64,000 bases of DNA from Bryopsis sp. KO-2023 (Eukaryota > Chlorophyta > Ulvophyceae > Bryopsidales > Bryopsidaceae). The number at the start of each line of letters is the position of its first letter. Within the stretch, counting starts at the first letter, position 1. This document shows, in pieces, positions 12,601 to 25,403 of this stretch. A model generated the notes under the pieces. It worked only from the letters and a program-made list of their open reading frames with translations. It ran no database searches and was not told where the DNA came from. The translations under genes were made by a program, and so were the position numbers. Location of the stretch: the NCBI GenBank assembly GCA_030272585.1, contig BSYQ01000006.1, positions 1,203,001 through 1,267,000 on the forward strand. The letters are read 5' to 3'.

Positions 12601-15600
12601 CCAGCACTTTGACTTCAATGCTGGGAAGTGCTTCGTCGCTAGCTTGGCCAACAATTTTTGGAGGGGAAATGATCACACTATCCAACGAAGAGCCCACAGG
12701 CACGGACTCTGCCTGATCCGCCTTTCCGCTGGTTCTCTGGCAGTTTTGGGGTGCATTTTTCAAATCAAACCCATCGAAGCATTCCTTTCCACAGCACATC
12801 CTGAGCGCAGAAATGTCGTTGAGGAAGATACCTGATCCAAAAACGTCTGCAATGTTTCCCTCAAAGGCGGTGTCGCTCATGAAAAGGTTGTGGCCCAGAT
12901 TTTCTCCCTGGTTGGCGAGAAATTCAGAAGAGGCACCTGTCGGCCTGCAATCTTCCAGCAGCTGGAAAAACTCCTCTTGGCTTTCGGAAGAGGAAACATT
13001 GCTCAGAGCTTCGCAAGCTTGCTTTGATCCGGGATCAGTGAGAATATGCAGACCACCTGATGGCATGTACACATATGTGTACATATACATCAAAACACAG
13101 CGAAAAATAATAATTCTTTTCGATTTTTTGTTGTTTTTGTTTTATCGACTCATTTGGAAAAAAAGAATTAAAATTCAATACAATCAAATAGTTTCTATCA
13201 TATAAACATCAGTTCAGTTCTATTTTAAGAATAGTTATTTAAAAAGAAATACTTTTAAAAAATACAAGTTCTGAAGCCCACTTTCTTTTTATTTTCTAGC
13301 TTTTAAAAACAGAATTTCAAACTAAATTTACAGTCTGTGAAATTAAAAAAATAGGTTTTTATGCTGCTTGGTTGCCTTTTTGGAGACAGCACGTGGTAGA
13401 GATTTGCCTACTCACCTCCAATTTTGCTCTTGTTATCATCAATGGAACAAAACGTGCAATTCCACACGAGCCGCATGTCCCCTCTGGGTGTAAATGAAGA
13501 GCTGAAATGAGCCGCCATCCCGCCTCCATTCTCTCCAGCCACATTATTTGATAATGCCAGGGTGATTCCTTTCGCTGCTGCATCCCGCATGTACACCCCT
13601 CCTCCTGACTTTGCTGCAGAACATTCCCTTACTGTAGATTTTTCAAGGGTAAGCAATGTCCCTGAGGTAGCCAGAATTCCACCACCATCTCCAGGCCCCC
13701 CCTTTTCAGCATCCCCAGCCCTATTTTGGCGAAACACACAACTCCTGCAATGCAGCTCCACTCCTCTGACCTCCAGACCTGCTCCACCTTTTGAAACAGT
13801 ATTTCTCAGAAACTGAACATCAGAGAATTCGATTCCCATCCTTGATTTCATCTCGCTCTCCTTGACTGTCATAATGGCTACTCCACCACCCCAGCTCGCT
13901 GAATTTCTCCAGAAAATGACCCGTATCAGCTGAAAAAGAGGCCCCACATCAATGGCCGCCAATCCTCCCCCCCTTGAGGCGGCGCTCGAGGAAACGGTTG
14001 AATCCTTCATCTCTGCTTTACTTATTTCCGCCAAATACAATGCTCCACCAGATCCAGCCACATTTCTGGAAAAGCTGCATCCACTGATGACTGTAGAAAC
14101 CCCTTTCCCGGTCAACCTGATAGCTCCACCTTCCCCCTCGATGTTCCTTACAAGAAAGTTTTCTCCAACCTCTCCAGCTCTATTTTCTGAAAATTTTGAG
14201 TCTGTCATGGTGATATGCAGCACTCCTTCTGTGTCTTCACCAATCAGGTTCAACTCTCCTTGCTATTACACACAAGCACAGGAAAATTTGATTCGAATAG
14301 AATCTATTCTTCAATCAAAGCAGGATGCTACTAACAGCGAAAAGCAGTTTCAGCAGGCGGGCATATTTCCTTTTTGATATGGTGAAGTTTTTTCCATGGA
14401 AGTGAAAATGAAATAGAATACCTGAGCATATACTGCGCCTCCTCCCAGTTGAGCTTGATTCGTGGAGAATGTGCATCCAGATATGGTGGAATTGGCATTT
14501 CCCTCCAAGAAAATGGCACCACCCACAGTAGAATTGTTGGAGGTGAAAATCCAATCAGAGATTTTAGCTTTCGATTTGGGTCCCTGCGATTCAACATAAG
14601 AAAAAACAATATTTAATTAAGATTCCCCCCCCCCTCCCCCTCAAAGAAATGGCTTGATCATTTCATCCATGCACTGAAATATGTCTGAAGAAAAAATGAA
14701 TTTTTGTTTTAAATTCCGGAATTTGTTTAAAAAGTAAAACAGGCTGATATACAAGGTTGATATACTATATACCCCCGCCCCCCCCCTCCCCTTCACTCCA
14801 CTCCAAAAAAAAAAAGAAGAGAAAACGAACGAATTACCCCCTACAAATACTAAAGTTAGGATCTATTTTGAACTGAATTGAAATTTGATGTGGAAATCCT
14901 TACCCCTATCCAAATCGCTCCACCATTCTCTCTAGCATGATTTCGAATGCAGCTGCCTCTCTCCATCCTAGCGTCTGCGCCGGAAACCGATAGGGCCCCA
15001 CCAACATCCGCGACGTTCAACTCAAAATCAGCATCTACAAGCTTCACTGGCACATCCTCCGCCTGCAAACAGTTTCAGACATTAATTTGCAACCACCACA
15101 TCATGATTCCTCAAATACATGCATCCCCGTTTTTGAAGGAAAAAAGTACCTCCTCTTGAGCTTGATTTTCATCAAGTTTCCTCCATATCCTTGCCAGAAT
15201 GAAAAATGCTTGGTTGAACTAAAATATGATAGAAAACGACTTGAGGAAACGCGGAGCTGGTGTTTACTCACCATAGCAATGGCCCCTCCGCTTTGCTTAG
15301 CTCTATTGCCGAGAAAAACACATTTTTCGATTGAGGTTTCGTTGAGCACCTCATCAGGGAGGATTTTCTTCAAAAGAATAGACATTATGGTAGGTCTGAC
15401 TGCCAGAGCACCGCCGAAAAGCGCTGAATTGTTTGTGAAGCTCGAATTCACAATTTGGGAGGTGGAGCTGACCAGGAATATTGCTCCACCATGCCCAGCA
15501 TCCTGATATGAACCATTCAATATTTAATCAAAAGGCTTTACTCGGCAGACAGAAAAAAAAAAGATTCTGGCGATGTAGAAGGTTTATTTTCACACTAGCG

Positions 15601-18600
15601 TAGAGGCAAAAGCAAAAAAAAAAAAAACTTTTTTCAAGTTTTATTTTTCAACACAAAACAAAATTTCGTTGCGAAATTCTCACCTCTGACTGCACCACCC
15701 CATCAGATACTCCGCAAGAGTTGCCCCCAAAAGTTGAGCTGGAAATGTGAAGCCGATCAATGTCTTTGCTGAAAATAGCACCACCTCTATTCTGAGCAAT
15801 ATTGCTTTCGAAATGTGTGGTTTCGAAATGGCATATGGTTTCATTTCCAAGCAGGGCCAGTGCTCCTCCATCAGAAGTAGCCATCCTTCCAATGGCGGTG
15901 TTTTTTTCAAACGTCGTCTCGCTGATATTGAGCATTGGTTTCGTCAGGATGGCATTCTAGCATCCAAAAGAAGAAAGTTGCATTATCAGAAAAAATATAT
16001 ATTTATATTTATATGTGTATAGATATATTAAAAAAAAAAATCAGAAATAGCAGCTCACTCTCCTGGAAAAGGCTCATCTTTGCACAAGAACTGTTTTTGG
16101 CCTGTCTTGTTCCAAAATATAGATTTAAACCGTTGGCTGAACAACAAAAAAAAGGCTAAAAAGATTAATGGTGGATTACTGCACTTTTTACGATCAATCA
16201 AACATGGGGTTTGAGTTTTATTTATCTGCAAATTTTTTTTCTTCAGGGAATCTGGAAAAATATTTCTCGCTGAGGCTTTGGCCACCACAGAGTCTTACAT
16301 CCAGAGACAGCGCCCCGCCTCTTTCCGCTCGATTTCTCGTAAAGTTGGATTGTGCAATCAATATTTCCTGCACTCGCGACAATGACAGACCACCTCCTTC
16401 TGTGCGTACTGAATTATTCCCGGCCGAGGGAACCTGTGAAAAAACGGTCCATAAGTGATGTGTAAGTAACATTCGTTTCCTTCAAGTGAAATCCGTCTGA
16501 AAGCTGTTTGCAGGGCTGGGAAAAAAATTGGGGGGGGGGGTTGTAAGAAACTTTAACTGTGGATCTAAAAGCCCTCATCAAATCGCCATGGCTATCCCCC
16601 CCCCCAAAAAAAAACCGAAAAGAAAAGAAAAAAAAAGAAAAGAAAAACAAAGTGACAATTACACTCCCACACCCTTTTTTTTTTTTTTTACCTTCCTTTT
16701 TTTTCTGATAATCCATACATAAACTGTATGGAATATCGTTTCTGGATCCCCGAGGTTTTCCCATTGACACTTAAAACACTTCCACACCCTATTTTTTGGG
16801 GTTTTTTTTACCTTTCTTTTAGCTTACCTGAAGGGGTAGAATCTTTTGCAAGTCCACTCCACCAACATTTCCCAGAAAAGAGGAATTCACCAGACTGGCG
16901 AAACTGATCTGAAAACCGAATACAGCACCTCCCTTGAAGTCAGCCTTGTTGTCTTGGAAAATCGAGTTGCTGATGGAACATTTCAAGTTTTTCCCAAACA
17001 CCGCCAAGGCCCCTCCAACAGAAAGCGTCAAGTTTCCAGTAGCAGAATTGCCTTTAAAGATGGACCCGTCAATGTTCAGGATTCCACTCTGCAAATCATC
17101 AATCTTCCAGCCAAACACAAGAACCATATAGTCAGTTAAAAAAAGAGTGAAATTTTGGGGAAGGTTTTCAAACTTGACTCACGATTTCACGCTGCTGGCC
17201 CCATGGGGAAGTGTTTTCTTTCAAGGAAAAATTTATCCATGCCAATCAAATTTTTGAAATGCCTTCAAACACACTGGACATGCAAAGATTTTGAATAGAA
17301 CCCCACCCCCAAAAAAAATAAAAATAGGACCTGATCTCTTTGCTCCTTCGCATCGAGCCTTCGGAAACTCAATCATATTGATGACAGCATTTGATAAATT
17401 TCCAAAAATAGACGAAGTGACATTCCAAACTCCGAACTTTTTTAATTTCAATTAGCCCAAAACTCTTTGTGAATTTTAATTTCCCAGCGATTAAATTACC
17501 AGTTAAACAACCAGTTACCTCCAGGATTACTGGTGTTCATTATTGTCTACGATGATTATGCTCAGGTTAATAAAGTCAAACCTATTGTTATTTTCAGTCA
17601 AAGGATGGCTGAAATCCCTGCCACATTGACATTTTAAATTTCATCCCTTTGGATCGATTACTGATATTTTTGAGATCAAGGACACTATCAATCCTGAGTC
17701 TTACATCCACAAGGATTCCGGCGCCTCTTCCTGCAGTGTTTTGGGTAACATTGGATTCCACAATCGAGATGAAAGGAACCTTGAAAAAATACACTGCACC
17801 TGCCCGTGAGATTCCTTGCCCAGTTTCCATGGAAGAACTCTGTGAAAACATTTACACATATGTTGTTTACTTAGAATTCCACACTTGATGTTAGTCGAAG
17901 AAATATGATATTTTTTTTTAATTGTAAAACAGAACAGCAAACACTGTTGTGCCCTCTGACAAGAAAACATCGCACAGACTGTGAGAAATAATAATATCGT
18001 ATTATTATCTGAAACTTTTATTTTTAAGTTGAAACTTTTGTTCAAGGAATTGTTCAGGAACGAAGCTAGCATCAGTCAGTCTAATACTCGCCTTTTTTGT
18101 TTTGGGTGGATCGATTTCACCCGCGCTGTTGTTAAAAAACTCAGATGCCGAAATTGTTATCGTTTGCATTCGACCGACATACACAGCCCCTCCAGCCATT
18201 TCAGCTCTGTTTTCCACGAAATTGTTTTTTGTAAGTGTGGCCACAGTTCCATCTCCGTAACCTCCGATTGCCCCTCCCAGAATAAACAAACCCTCAAGAT
18301 TGCTTTTGGCATCATTCCTCGTAAAATTACACCCATTCAATTCCAGAATGGTGATGTTGGGAAGAGAGCTCTGAAATAAAAACACAACGAAATATGTTAT
18401 AAGAATTTATCAAAAAAAAATTAATAATATCACTTTAAAATTTAATTCAAATTTAAATTTTTTCTTTCTCTAAAAAATATTTATTATTTATTCTGTTAAA
18501 TATTTAAAAAAAAACCCTGCAAATAAGTTTGGTTCGACCGATGAAAGATTTCCGAGCATTCACCTCCATGTAGATTGCACCACCCGAAGTAGCTTGATTT

Positions 18601-20039
18601 TCAACGAAAGCACTATCCTGAATAGAGATTCTAGTTCCGTTGATCACGTTGATGGCGCCTCCATCATTAATCGCTGAATTGTTCATAAATGTCGCTGCCA
18701 CAATTCCCACATCCAATCTTGGTCCAAGGAAAGCCACCCCCCCTCCCGATCTGAAGTTGGAGTCGCCCTTATACTCTCCATACACCAAATTCCCGATGAA
18801 ATCGACCTCCTTAAAGTTCACTTTAGACCCTAGGTCCCCCTAACATCAAATCACATTCAGTCATCTAAGTGCATTATTACCCTCCAGATGTGAAAAAAAA
18901 AAAAAAAATCAAAAAATCAAAAACTCGCAATATTCTTATGATTGTACTAGCTATTTTTTTTTTGCTCACCATAGCAAAGATCGCTCCTCCTTCATCAAAG
19001 GCCAAGTTTTCAAAGAAGCGTGAATTCGACAGGTTGAGGTTGGAGTTGTGCAGATGAATAGCTCCACCTTGCTCAGTAGCATGGTTGTTTTCAAAAACAG
19101 AGTCCACAATGGTAACTGCAGATGCCCCCAAAATGGAAACAGCTCCCCCAAACACCCCCACGTTGTTCTTTGCAGTGATGTTTTGCATCCAAATGCTGGA
19201 ATTGATTGCCGAAACACACGCAGGTCCAATAGCATTTTCATTGTTTTCGAATACCATGTCCCTCAGAGTCACATTTTGAGCTGCTTGTATTTCAAATAGC
19301 CCGGAAGTAGTGTTGAGATTGCACCCAAGAATGGAGAGCCCAGCAAGCGACACATCATCAGACCTGGAAAGGAAATTCCACATAGCATGAATATGGCCCA
19401 TGAATTTAATTGCCTGCTTGGTTATTTGTTTGGTGTATGAAGATGTTGATAAAAAAAAATTAATTCAAAAGCTCCTGAGTCGAGAATTGTGATGTTTAAC
19501 TGCAATTATGCACAGAATGGTGTAGATACCTGATGTCAATAAGTGGCTGTGTGTTGTCCAGGCAGCGAACGGAGGTCTGAAATCCTTCGATCGAAATAGA
19601 TCGCTTGACTTCAAGAGTACCATTGAGGGTCAATTCTGAAACGTCAAGTTGGACAGCTGCGCGCTGAGGCAAGCAATCCAAAACATGCTGAATATCCTCC
19701 TCGATGGTCGCGAATGCGTCAGCATCCAAAAGTATGGAATCACTAGAACTCAAAAGCTTTCGCACGTCCTTGCATTGCGCAGCCGGCGGCGCCGCCTTGT
19801 CTGAATCGAAACACTGACTGCTGTTTTTTGCCTCGACATCGCGATCATCCGCGGTTTAAATCCAGTCCCCGCAGTCTTTTTCAACTCTGGTCAAAAAAAT
19901 TCTTGTTCACAGAAAAATCGATTCAGCGCTCCACCACCAACCCAACGATTCAGTTACCAGCGTCAATTTGGGCACCAGTTGTGATGATTTGAACAGCGCC
20001 CAGCAGCAAAATGGACACGAATTCGAATCTGCTCCACAT
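9646..20039 (-). CDS. Pmp-like beta-helix surface protein with polytopic C-terminus, paralogue 2 (complete)
   Basis: About 18 exons encode roughly 2,000 residues. Start ATG at 20039 with signal peptide (MWSRFEFVSILLLGAVQIIT). Exons: 20039-19958, 19800-19530, 19363-18970, 18839-18564, 18370-18092, 17839-17705, 17088-16828, 16433-16299, 15956-15684, 15502-15272, 15062-14904, 14583-14422, 14262-13416, 13056-12050, 11922-11542, 11456-11366, 11101-10861, then a last exon from about 10491 to 9646. Residues from about 120 to 1170 carry GGA(I/L/V)/FxxN Pmp repeats. Next is a Cys-rich segment (CDVCGEDFFSF, CRLCPLERAKCSG), a membrane span near 11.8 kb and several spans in the last exons. A surface adhesin or sensor role is inference. 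The last junction does not phase cleanly, and one intron uses a GC donor. Exons 4-12 are all multiples of three. Confidence 0.8.
18086..18092 (-). other. Non-canonical GC-AG intron donor in Pmp paralogue 2
   Basis: Exon 5 ends AAG|GCGAGT. The equivalent exon of paralogue 1 ends GAG|GTGAGC (exon end 2342), and both exons are then exactly 279 nt and phase 0. No GT donor at or near this point keeps the frame with the next exon, which starts at 17839. Confidence 0.6.
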
Positions 20040-21131
20040 TGGAGCGACTCAAATTTCTCAGACCCGTCCGAATTCTGAGATCCACTCTCAACGCCATCGA
20101 CCAAGTATGCACAACCGAAAAGACGTGCAGTCAAACAAATCAATCAATCGAACAGCTCAAAAACGCCGGCCAACTGTGGTTGATTGTTTCTCACGGTCGG
20201 TGTCACAGGCAATAACAATAACAATAATAATTACATATTGAAAACACTGCCCACCGCTTATGACCAGAGACATTGACGATTATGCGACGTCTTGGGTATG
20301 GTTGTCTGTGAGCAGTTTCAGTGTGGCGTTTCAGTTGCAACTACGCCAATTGGCGGCTGTCAGGCTTTGTATAAAGGGATGTGGGGGGAGATGCTTCAAA
20401 CGACAATACACAAACAAGCAAACTACCCAGGTAAATCCACAAAAACTGGAATAAAACAATATAAAATAAATGACATCACTCCATTAGTGGAGGAAATACA
20501 TTGCCCATGTCAATGCTCATAAATATGTACCTCTCTATGTACAACTGCCTGCAAACATAAGAATGTTTATTCTTACATTGTAGTTTTAACTGCATACAGT
20601 TGCCCCACTTCCAAAAAGCACCAGCCTTGGCACCGAATGGTTGCAACTATCACAACTGTAGGAAAACATACTGAGAAGGTGCTAGCAAAATCAAAAACCA
20701 CTAAAATGCACTCGAGGGTGGTTTCACATCTTTGGATATTAGCTCTCGCACATTGACCTCCATCTGAAATGCAAATTTTCGTTTGTTTCATTGAGACAGA
20801 GGTACATTCATTCATCCGAACACATGTTCGGAAAAGAGGAAAAGATTGAGTGAAAAGGGGGAAAAAAAAGGCAAGAAACCAAAAAAAGGAAGCTTCCAGA
20901 TATTCGTGTCACCGAAGGTTCATCGATAACATAACATTCTAAAGATCATTAGGTCAAAATAGACCATTGAAACCATAATACATCACCATCAAAACCATAA
21001 TCTAAACTGCTCTTTGGGTGAGGTACAGTACTCCAGTCGGAGAATCAAGTTGTGAAAAAGAAGCCCTCAGCCCGAATGTCAGACAAAAATACATCAAAGG
21101 TATATTCTGAAGCGTTTTTCAATGATTCTGA
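20040..21131. other. Intergenic between Pmp paralogue 2 and the AhpD-like gene
   Basis: It should hold the promoter of the Pmp-like gene (start at 20039) and the 3' flank of the AhpD-like gene (stop at 21132). Only short ORFs occur, none with supporting motifs. Confidence 0.4.
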
Positions 21132-23826
21132 TCAGGCAGCGATGAATGCATGCTGCCAGTTGGCAATATTCCTCGCGGTGCGGAAAGACGCCCACATGCA
21201 CATGGCGCGTCGGACATCGAAATCGGGGAATCGTTTCTCCAGATCGGCCAGAAACGAGTCGTCGATTTGGAAACGAGCGAAAGCTACCAACAGCATAAAA
21301 CTGGCGGCGAACCGCTCAGCCTCGCTGCCCTCCATTTCCTCTACAGACATCCCACAAATATTTAATGGAAGGGAACCGTGCATTTAGTAAATCACATCCA
21401 AAAATTGATAGAATTTTCATTGATCCAGCGATCTTGTTACTTGAATATTTGAAAGTTGCATATCTACGCTAAAATAGACATACTTTCTTCAGGAAAAAAA
21501 GACTCACTTGCCAAACATGATACATTGATATTGATCCACAATGATTCAACATCTTGTGGAAATTTGCAGAAAATTTACCTGCAGCTGAGAACACCCAATT
21601 CCTTGAAAGAGGTGGAGTGGTGCCATCATAATGTTCATCAATATACTTCCCAACAAACTCCACCACATTTTTCGGAAGGTAAGCTTCTGCCAAAGCATCG
21701 ATGGCCCAAGCCCAGTATGCAAACGCCTTGATTTCCCAAAAAGAAAAAACAGCCATGCTTCAGGAGTGCAATATAACTGTAGTAGCAAATAATCAAGAGA
21801 ACACTTCCAACGATCTTCTGTGTTTGGCCCGTGTTTTGATTACTAAATCAGAATTCAACCTAGTAGAAATCGCCTCAGTTGGATTGAATTTAATCCATAA
21901 ATCTATGGAGTTCCAGATATCATTACCTGTCTGACAGGCTTGCTTGATTTTGCCCAAGACATATCCTCAGGGAGATCAGGGAAGTGATCCATCAGATCAG
22001 CGGATTCCCCAGGAAGAACAGTCTTGTTCAGAAAGACGTTTTTCACCATCCAGCTCTCCACAAAACTCTGCATTGATGTTTAAAAAAGAACATACAGCAG
22101 AGTAACCCTCATGAGAAATCTATTTGTAATTCATTAAAGATTTTTTTTTTCACCAAAACGCACTTTTGCTAGGCATTATCAGCAAGGATTTTGATTGATT
22201 TCACCGAAATCATTGACAGATTATTTTTTTTATTGCTGGAGGGGTGGGGTTTTCGAAAGATTTTTTTTCAAAATGATGGAATTATATGCTTGAAAAAATG
22301 CAAGCTCTGACCTTAACCAGTTGGGATCTGTCGTAAAGAAACCTGACGATGCCAGGAATGGCAGGGAAAATTTTGTCTTGAGTGATGAACAAGTCCACCA
22401 CTCGATTGATGTAATTGTACAGGAAGGCGGTTCCAAGGATCTCTGGAATTTCGCCTTCATACACATCCGGCTGTTGCAAAACAAACAAACGCATAACTCA
22501 TAATAGCATTTTTTCAGCATCTTGGACGAGTGTTGATCATGACTGACTCAGCACCCCAAAACCAAAACCATTTATCGACCTTGTTTTTGCAGAAAAAACG
22601 GTTTATCTATTGTTAAAGCAGATATTCCTGATATATCAAAAGACCTTTTTCGCCTGCAAAACAGCAAAAATTAATTCAATTCGACGTGAAAACCACCCAC
22701 GGAGATCCACAATTGCATACAGCAGGCTATGTTCAGTTTTCGAGAATGAAGTCTCATTGATTTCCTTGTCATGTACCTTGATAATTTCTTGTGGGTTTTT
22801 CTGTTGGGCCAACTTCATCCATCTGATAATGTCACTCAGGTGCTTATCAGAGAGCAGGCTGGGATCGCTTACTGCAACTGCCATTCGCACTTCATCGATA
22901 TCTGCCCAGAAACATCCCAGAACATATAGCTGATAACACCAGGAGGAAATGTCTGTCTTGATCAAAAAGTGAAAGTTCATAATCCACCCAGGGACAGACA
23001 TACACGAAAGGCAGTACTGCACAACATTCCAAATCGCTGCATAGACTACAGCCCGTTCCCAGTGTAAACGTACCGTTGAAACCGCTTAGAATTGTCCGTT
23101 ATATTAGGAGAGGATCCCCCATCCAAAACCCATAATCGAGCAAACGAGCGTTTATAACACGCGATTTCCCGAAAAACAAAGTCCGTTTCAACCGAGTGGT
23201 CTGTACCGTCACTCACCAGCTCCTTGGGATTTCGCAAAAATCTGATGCATGTTGGTGCAAAAAGAGCAGGTGTTGAAACTCGAGACAAACGACCCCAGGA
23301 TCTCCTTCTGTTTCCGCGTCAGGGCGCCATCCGCCAAGCAAGCCTCCCTGAACGCCGAGTAAAATCCCAGCAACAGGGGCGGATAGAAGAAATGCACAGT
23401 GTTCGGATTTCCGGGGCCATCCTCGTCCATAGTAACGCCCGATTGTTGGTCGATGAACTCGGTGTATATCTGGTATCGAACACGGCGTACATCTTTCAGC
23501 GAGTGACAATGCAGCCTTATATCGACGATGGAAGCGAGTAGTGAGTTTTTTTTTCGACAAACAGGACAAAGACGAATATTGTAATGTAAGAGAGTTATAC
23601 ATTTGTTTAAAACAAACAGGAAAGCTTGGCCCAAATCAACCTTTCGTTGAATTTTGGAAACCGTGTCTTCTGCGAGATTTGGAGTGACGAGCTGCAGCTG
23701 CGAAGTCGATGCTCCACCTACGACCCGCCGCACCGGTTTTCCACATGGTACACTGAAAAAAGAACGCGAAACGTTTTGTGCGGACATCGTGTCTTGCAGT
23801 TCGATCCTTCTCGGCGAGAAACGCAT
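21132..23826 (-). CDS. AhpD-like / carboxymuconolactone decarboxylase-family protein
   Basis: Six exons join in frame to 463 residues: 23826-23217, 22901-22777, 22470-22312, 22067-21927, 21726-21579 and 21340-21132, all with GT-AG borders and matching phases. Exon 1 ends with a CxxCxxxH motif (NTCSFCTNMH; Cys187, Cys190, His194), the redox centre of AhpD-fold proteins, which reduce peroxides or act on carboxymuconolactone. Later exons contain EILGTAFLYNYINRVVDLF, typical of the helix after the core in long family members. A second C-terminal helical region lacks a CxxC. No clear targeting peptide, although the first 40 residues are Arg- and Ser-rich and could direct the protein to an organelle. 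The first exon could extend slightly upstream; 23826 is the first good ATG. Confidence 0.72.
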
Positions 23827-24026
23827 TGTTCTGTTGGATTCTTTTTCGATTACATCTGAAAAAACCAACCGCGATAAAATGACGAGAACTGGCCGTTGTT
23901 TTATCGCTTACGCCTCTTTATCGAATTCGGATACCGCTGACGATGATTAGCGCAAAAATAACGCCCATAAAATTGCGTGCTTGTTGCGACTGTGCCAATC
24001 CAGCGTGAAACAGCGCCACCAGTAAT

Positions 24027-24176
24027 TTGACGTTGTTTCACGTTGCTTTTTGCGGTTGCGTTAATTTCACGCTCAGAGAGCGTCAGCGATATGTTGACGT
24101 TGTTTCACGTCGCTTATTGTGGGTATGTTGCTTTCACGCTCAGAGAGCGTCAGCGATATTTTGACGTTGTTTCACG
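24027..24176 (+). repeat. 67-bp tandem repeat with internal hairpin
   Basis: Units start at 24027 and 24094, with a partial third at 24161. Each begins TTGACGTTGTTTCACG, and the full units carry ACGCTCAGAGAGCGT, a 6-bp inverted repeat with a 3-nt loop. It lies inside the left part of the 2.4-kb TIR element and is a candidate transposase-binding subterminal array. Confidence 0.7.
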
Positions 24177-25288
24177 CTGTTGTACGACATCCAAAGAGGG
24201 GTGAATTATCGATGAATGATGCAATAGATCTAATAGTAGGAACCTTTTGGGAATAGAACCCAATCCCCTGGAGGGGGCCACCAGGGATTCCACTCAATTT
24301 CTTAAAACTTAAGTTTAAGGACGTGTGTCAACACTGAAGTGAGAAATCTAGCATCATGCTTGATGTTCACTGAGGTCACCCAATTCTTGTAATCTGTGCT
24401 CCATACACAAGGAATTCTACCCTCATTCAACTTCCATCACCACTCTTCGCTCGGGCAGCCAAGAAGTCGGCCTTGAACCCTCTATTAGTTGCATTTTTTT
24501 TCGCTTTGGAACGCATCAGCCTTCGAGCCATCTAACACACACACCCATGCACTGCAAAATCAGCACCGCACTCAAATCCTATCACAAATTTGTGATGGAG
24601 GACACATCAAACCTACTGCAAACTTACTTCTCGTTTGCTTTTCCTCTTATAGTCGATCGCCACCACCATTGCTGATCCGTTGGGATTGAGTTATCCATGA
24701 ATACAGCCACAGAGATACGTTCAACAACTTATGTTTTCATCATCAGGGTGATTTCAAGGTCGAGACAGCTTTAAAATGTTTTTGGCATGAAGATTCTCTA
24801 GCTTCTTTTTGTGGATATCTTCTGTGCTCATTCCAGCCTGCAACCTTCTACAATAGACACATTCATCAAGCGAGGGACTGATGCAAATGCACGAAAGGCT
24901 CAAACCTACAAGATTCAGAATCAACAATGGAATATATTTCTCTTCCTCCAATTGCCAATGCACCCAGGAGTGCTGTCAGGGAGTGAAGATAAAGAACTGC
25001 AAATAACATTTCAAGAACACAGTGATTTAGAGTTTTATTTTCGACTCCACAGAGTTTTTTTGCAGCAGTGGGTGATCCTGAAGTACATGCCCTGGGGATG
25101 GGAATAGGAAGCAACAGGATGTATCCTCCAAAACAGGGGAGATGTGGTTTGGTGTGATGTGTATAAGGGAAAAAAGTCACAGGAAAATCCTGAACCTGGG
25201 AGTAGCGAGGAATCCGATCCTGACGCCGAGCACCACCAGAAAAACGTCGGCACGCAAGCAGGGTGGTTAAGCTCACAGCCACCCAGGC

Positions 25289-25403
25289 TCTCTCGCCCGT
25301 CCATCCCAGCTAGAGGCGCTCGCAACGCGATCGACCAACTCCACCCCCTCGCCATTCCATCTAAGCTAGAGACCCTCGTAACACGATCGCTGAACTCCAG
25401 TGT
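25289..25403 (+). repeat. Degenerate tandem repeat of about 57 bp
   Basis: Two adjacent units share the pattern CTCGCC..TCCATC..AGCTAGAG..CTCG.AAC.CGATCG...AACTCCA. The array lies inside the 2.4-kb TIR element. Confidence 0.5.

Noticed and set aside
17233..17451. Possible extra Pmp exon (VWNVTSSIFGNLSNAVINM)
   Set aside because: Resembles a repeat, but the flanking exons already join in phase without it and no clean acceptor is present; left out of the model.
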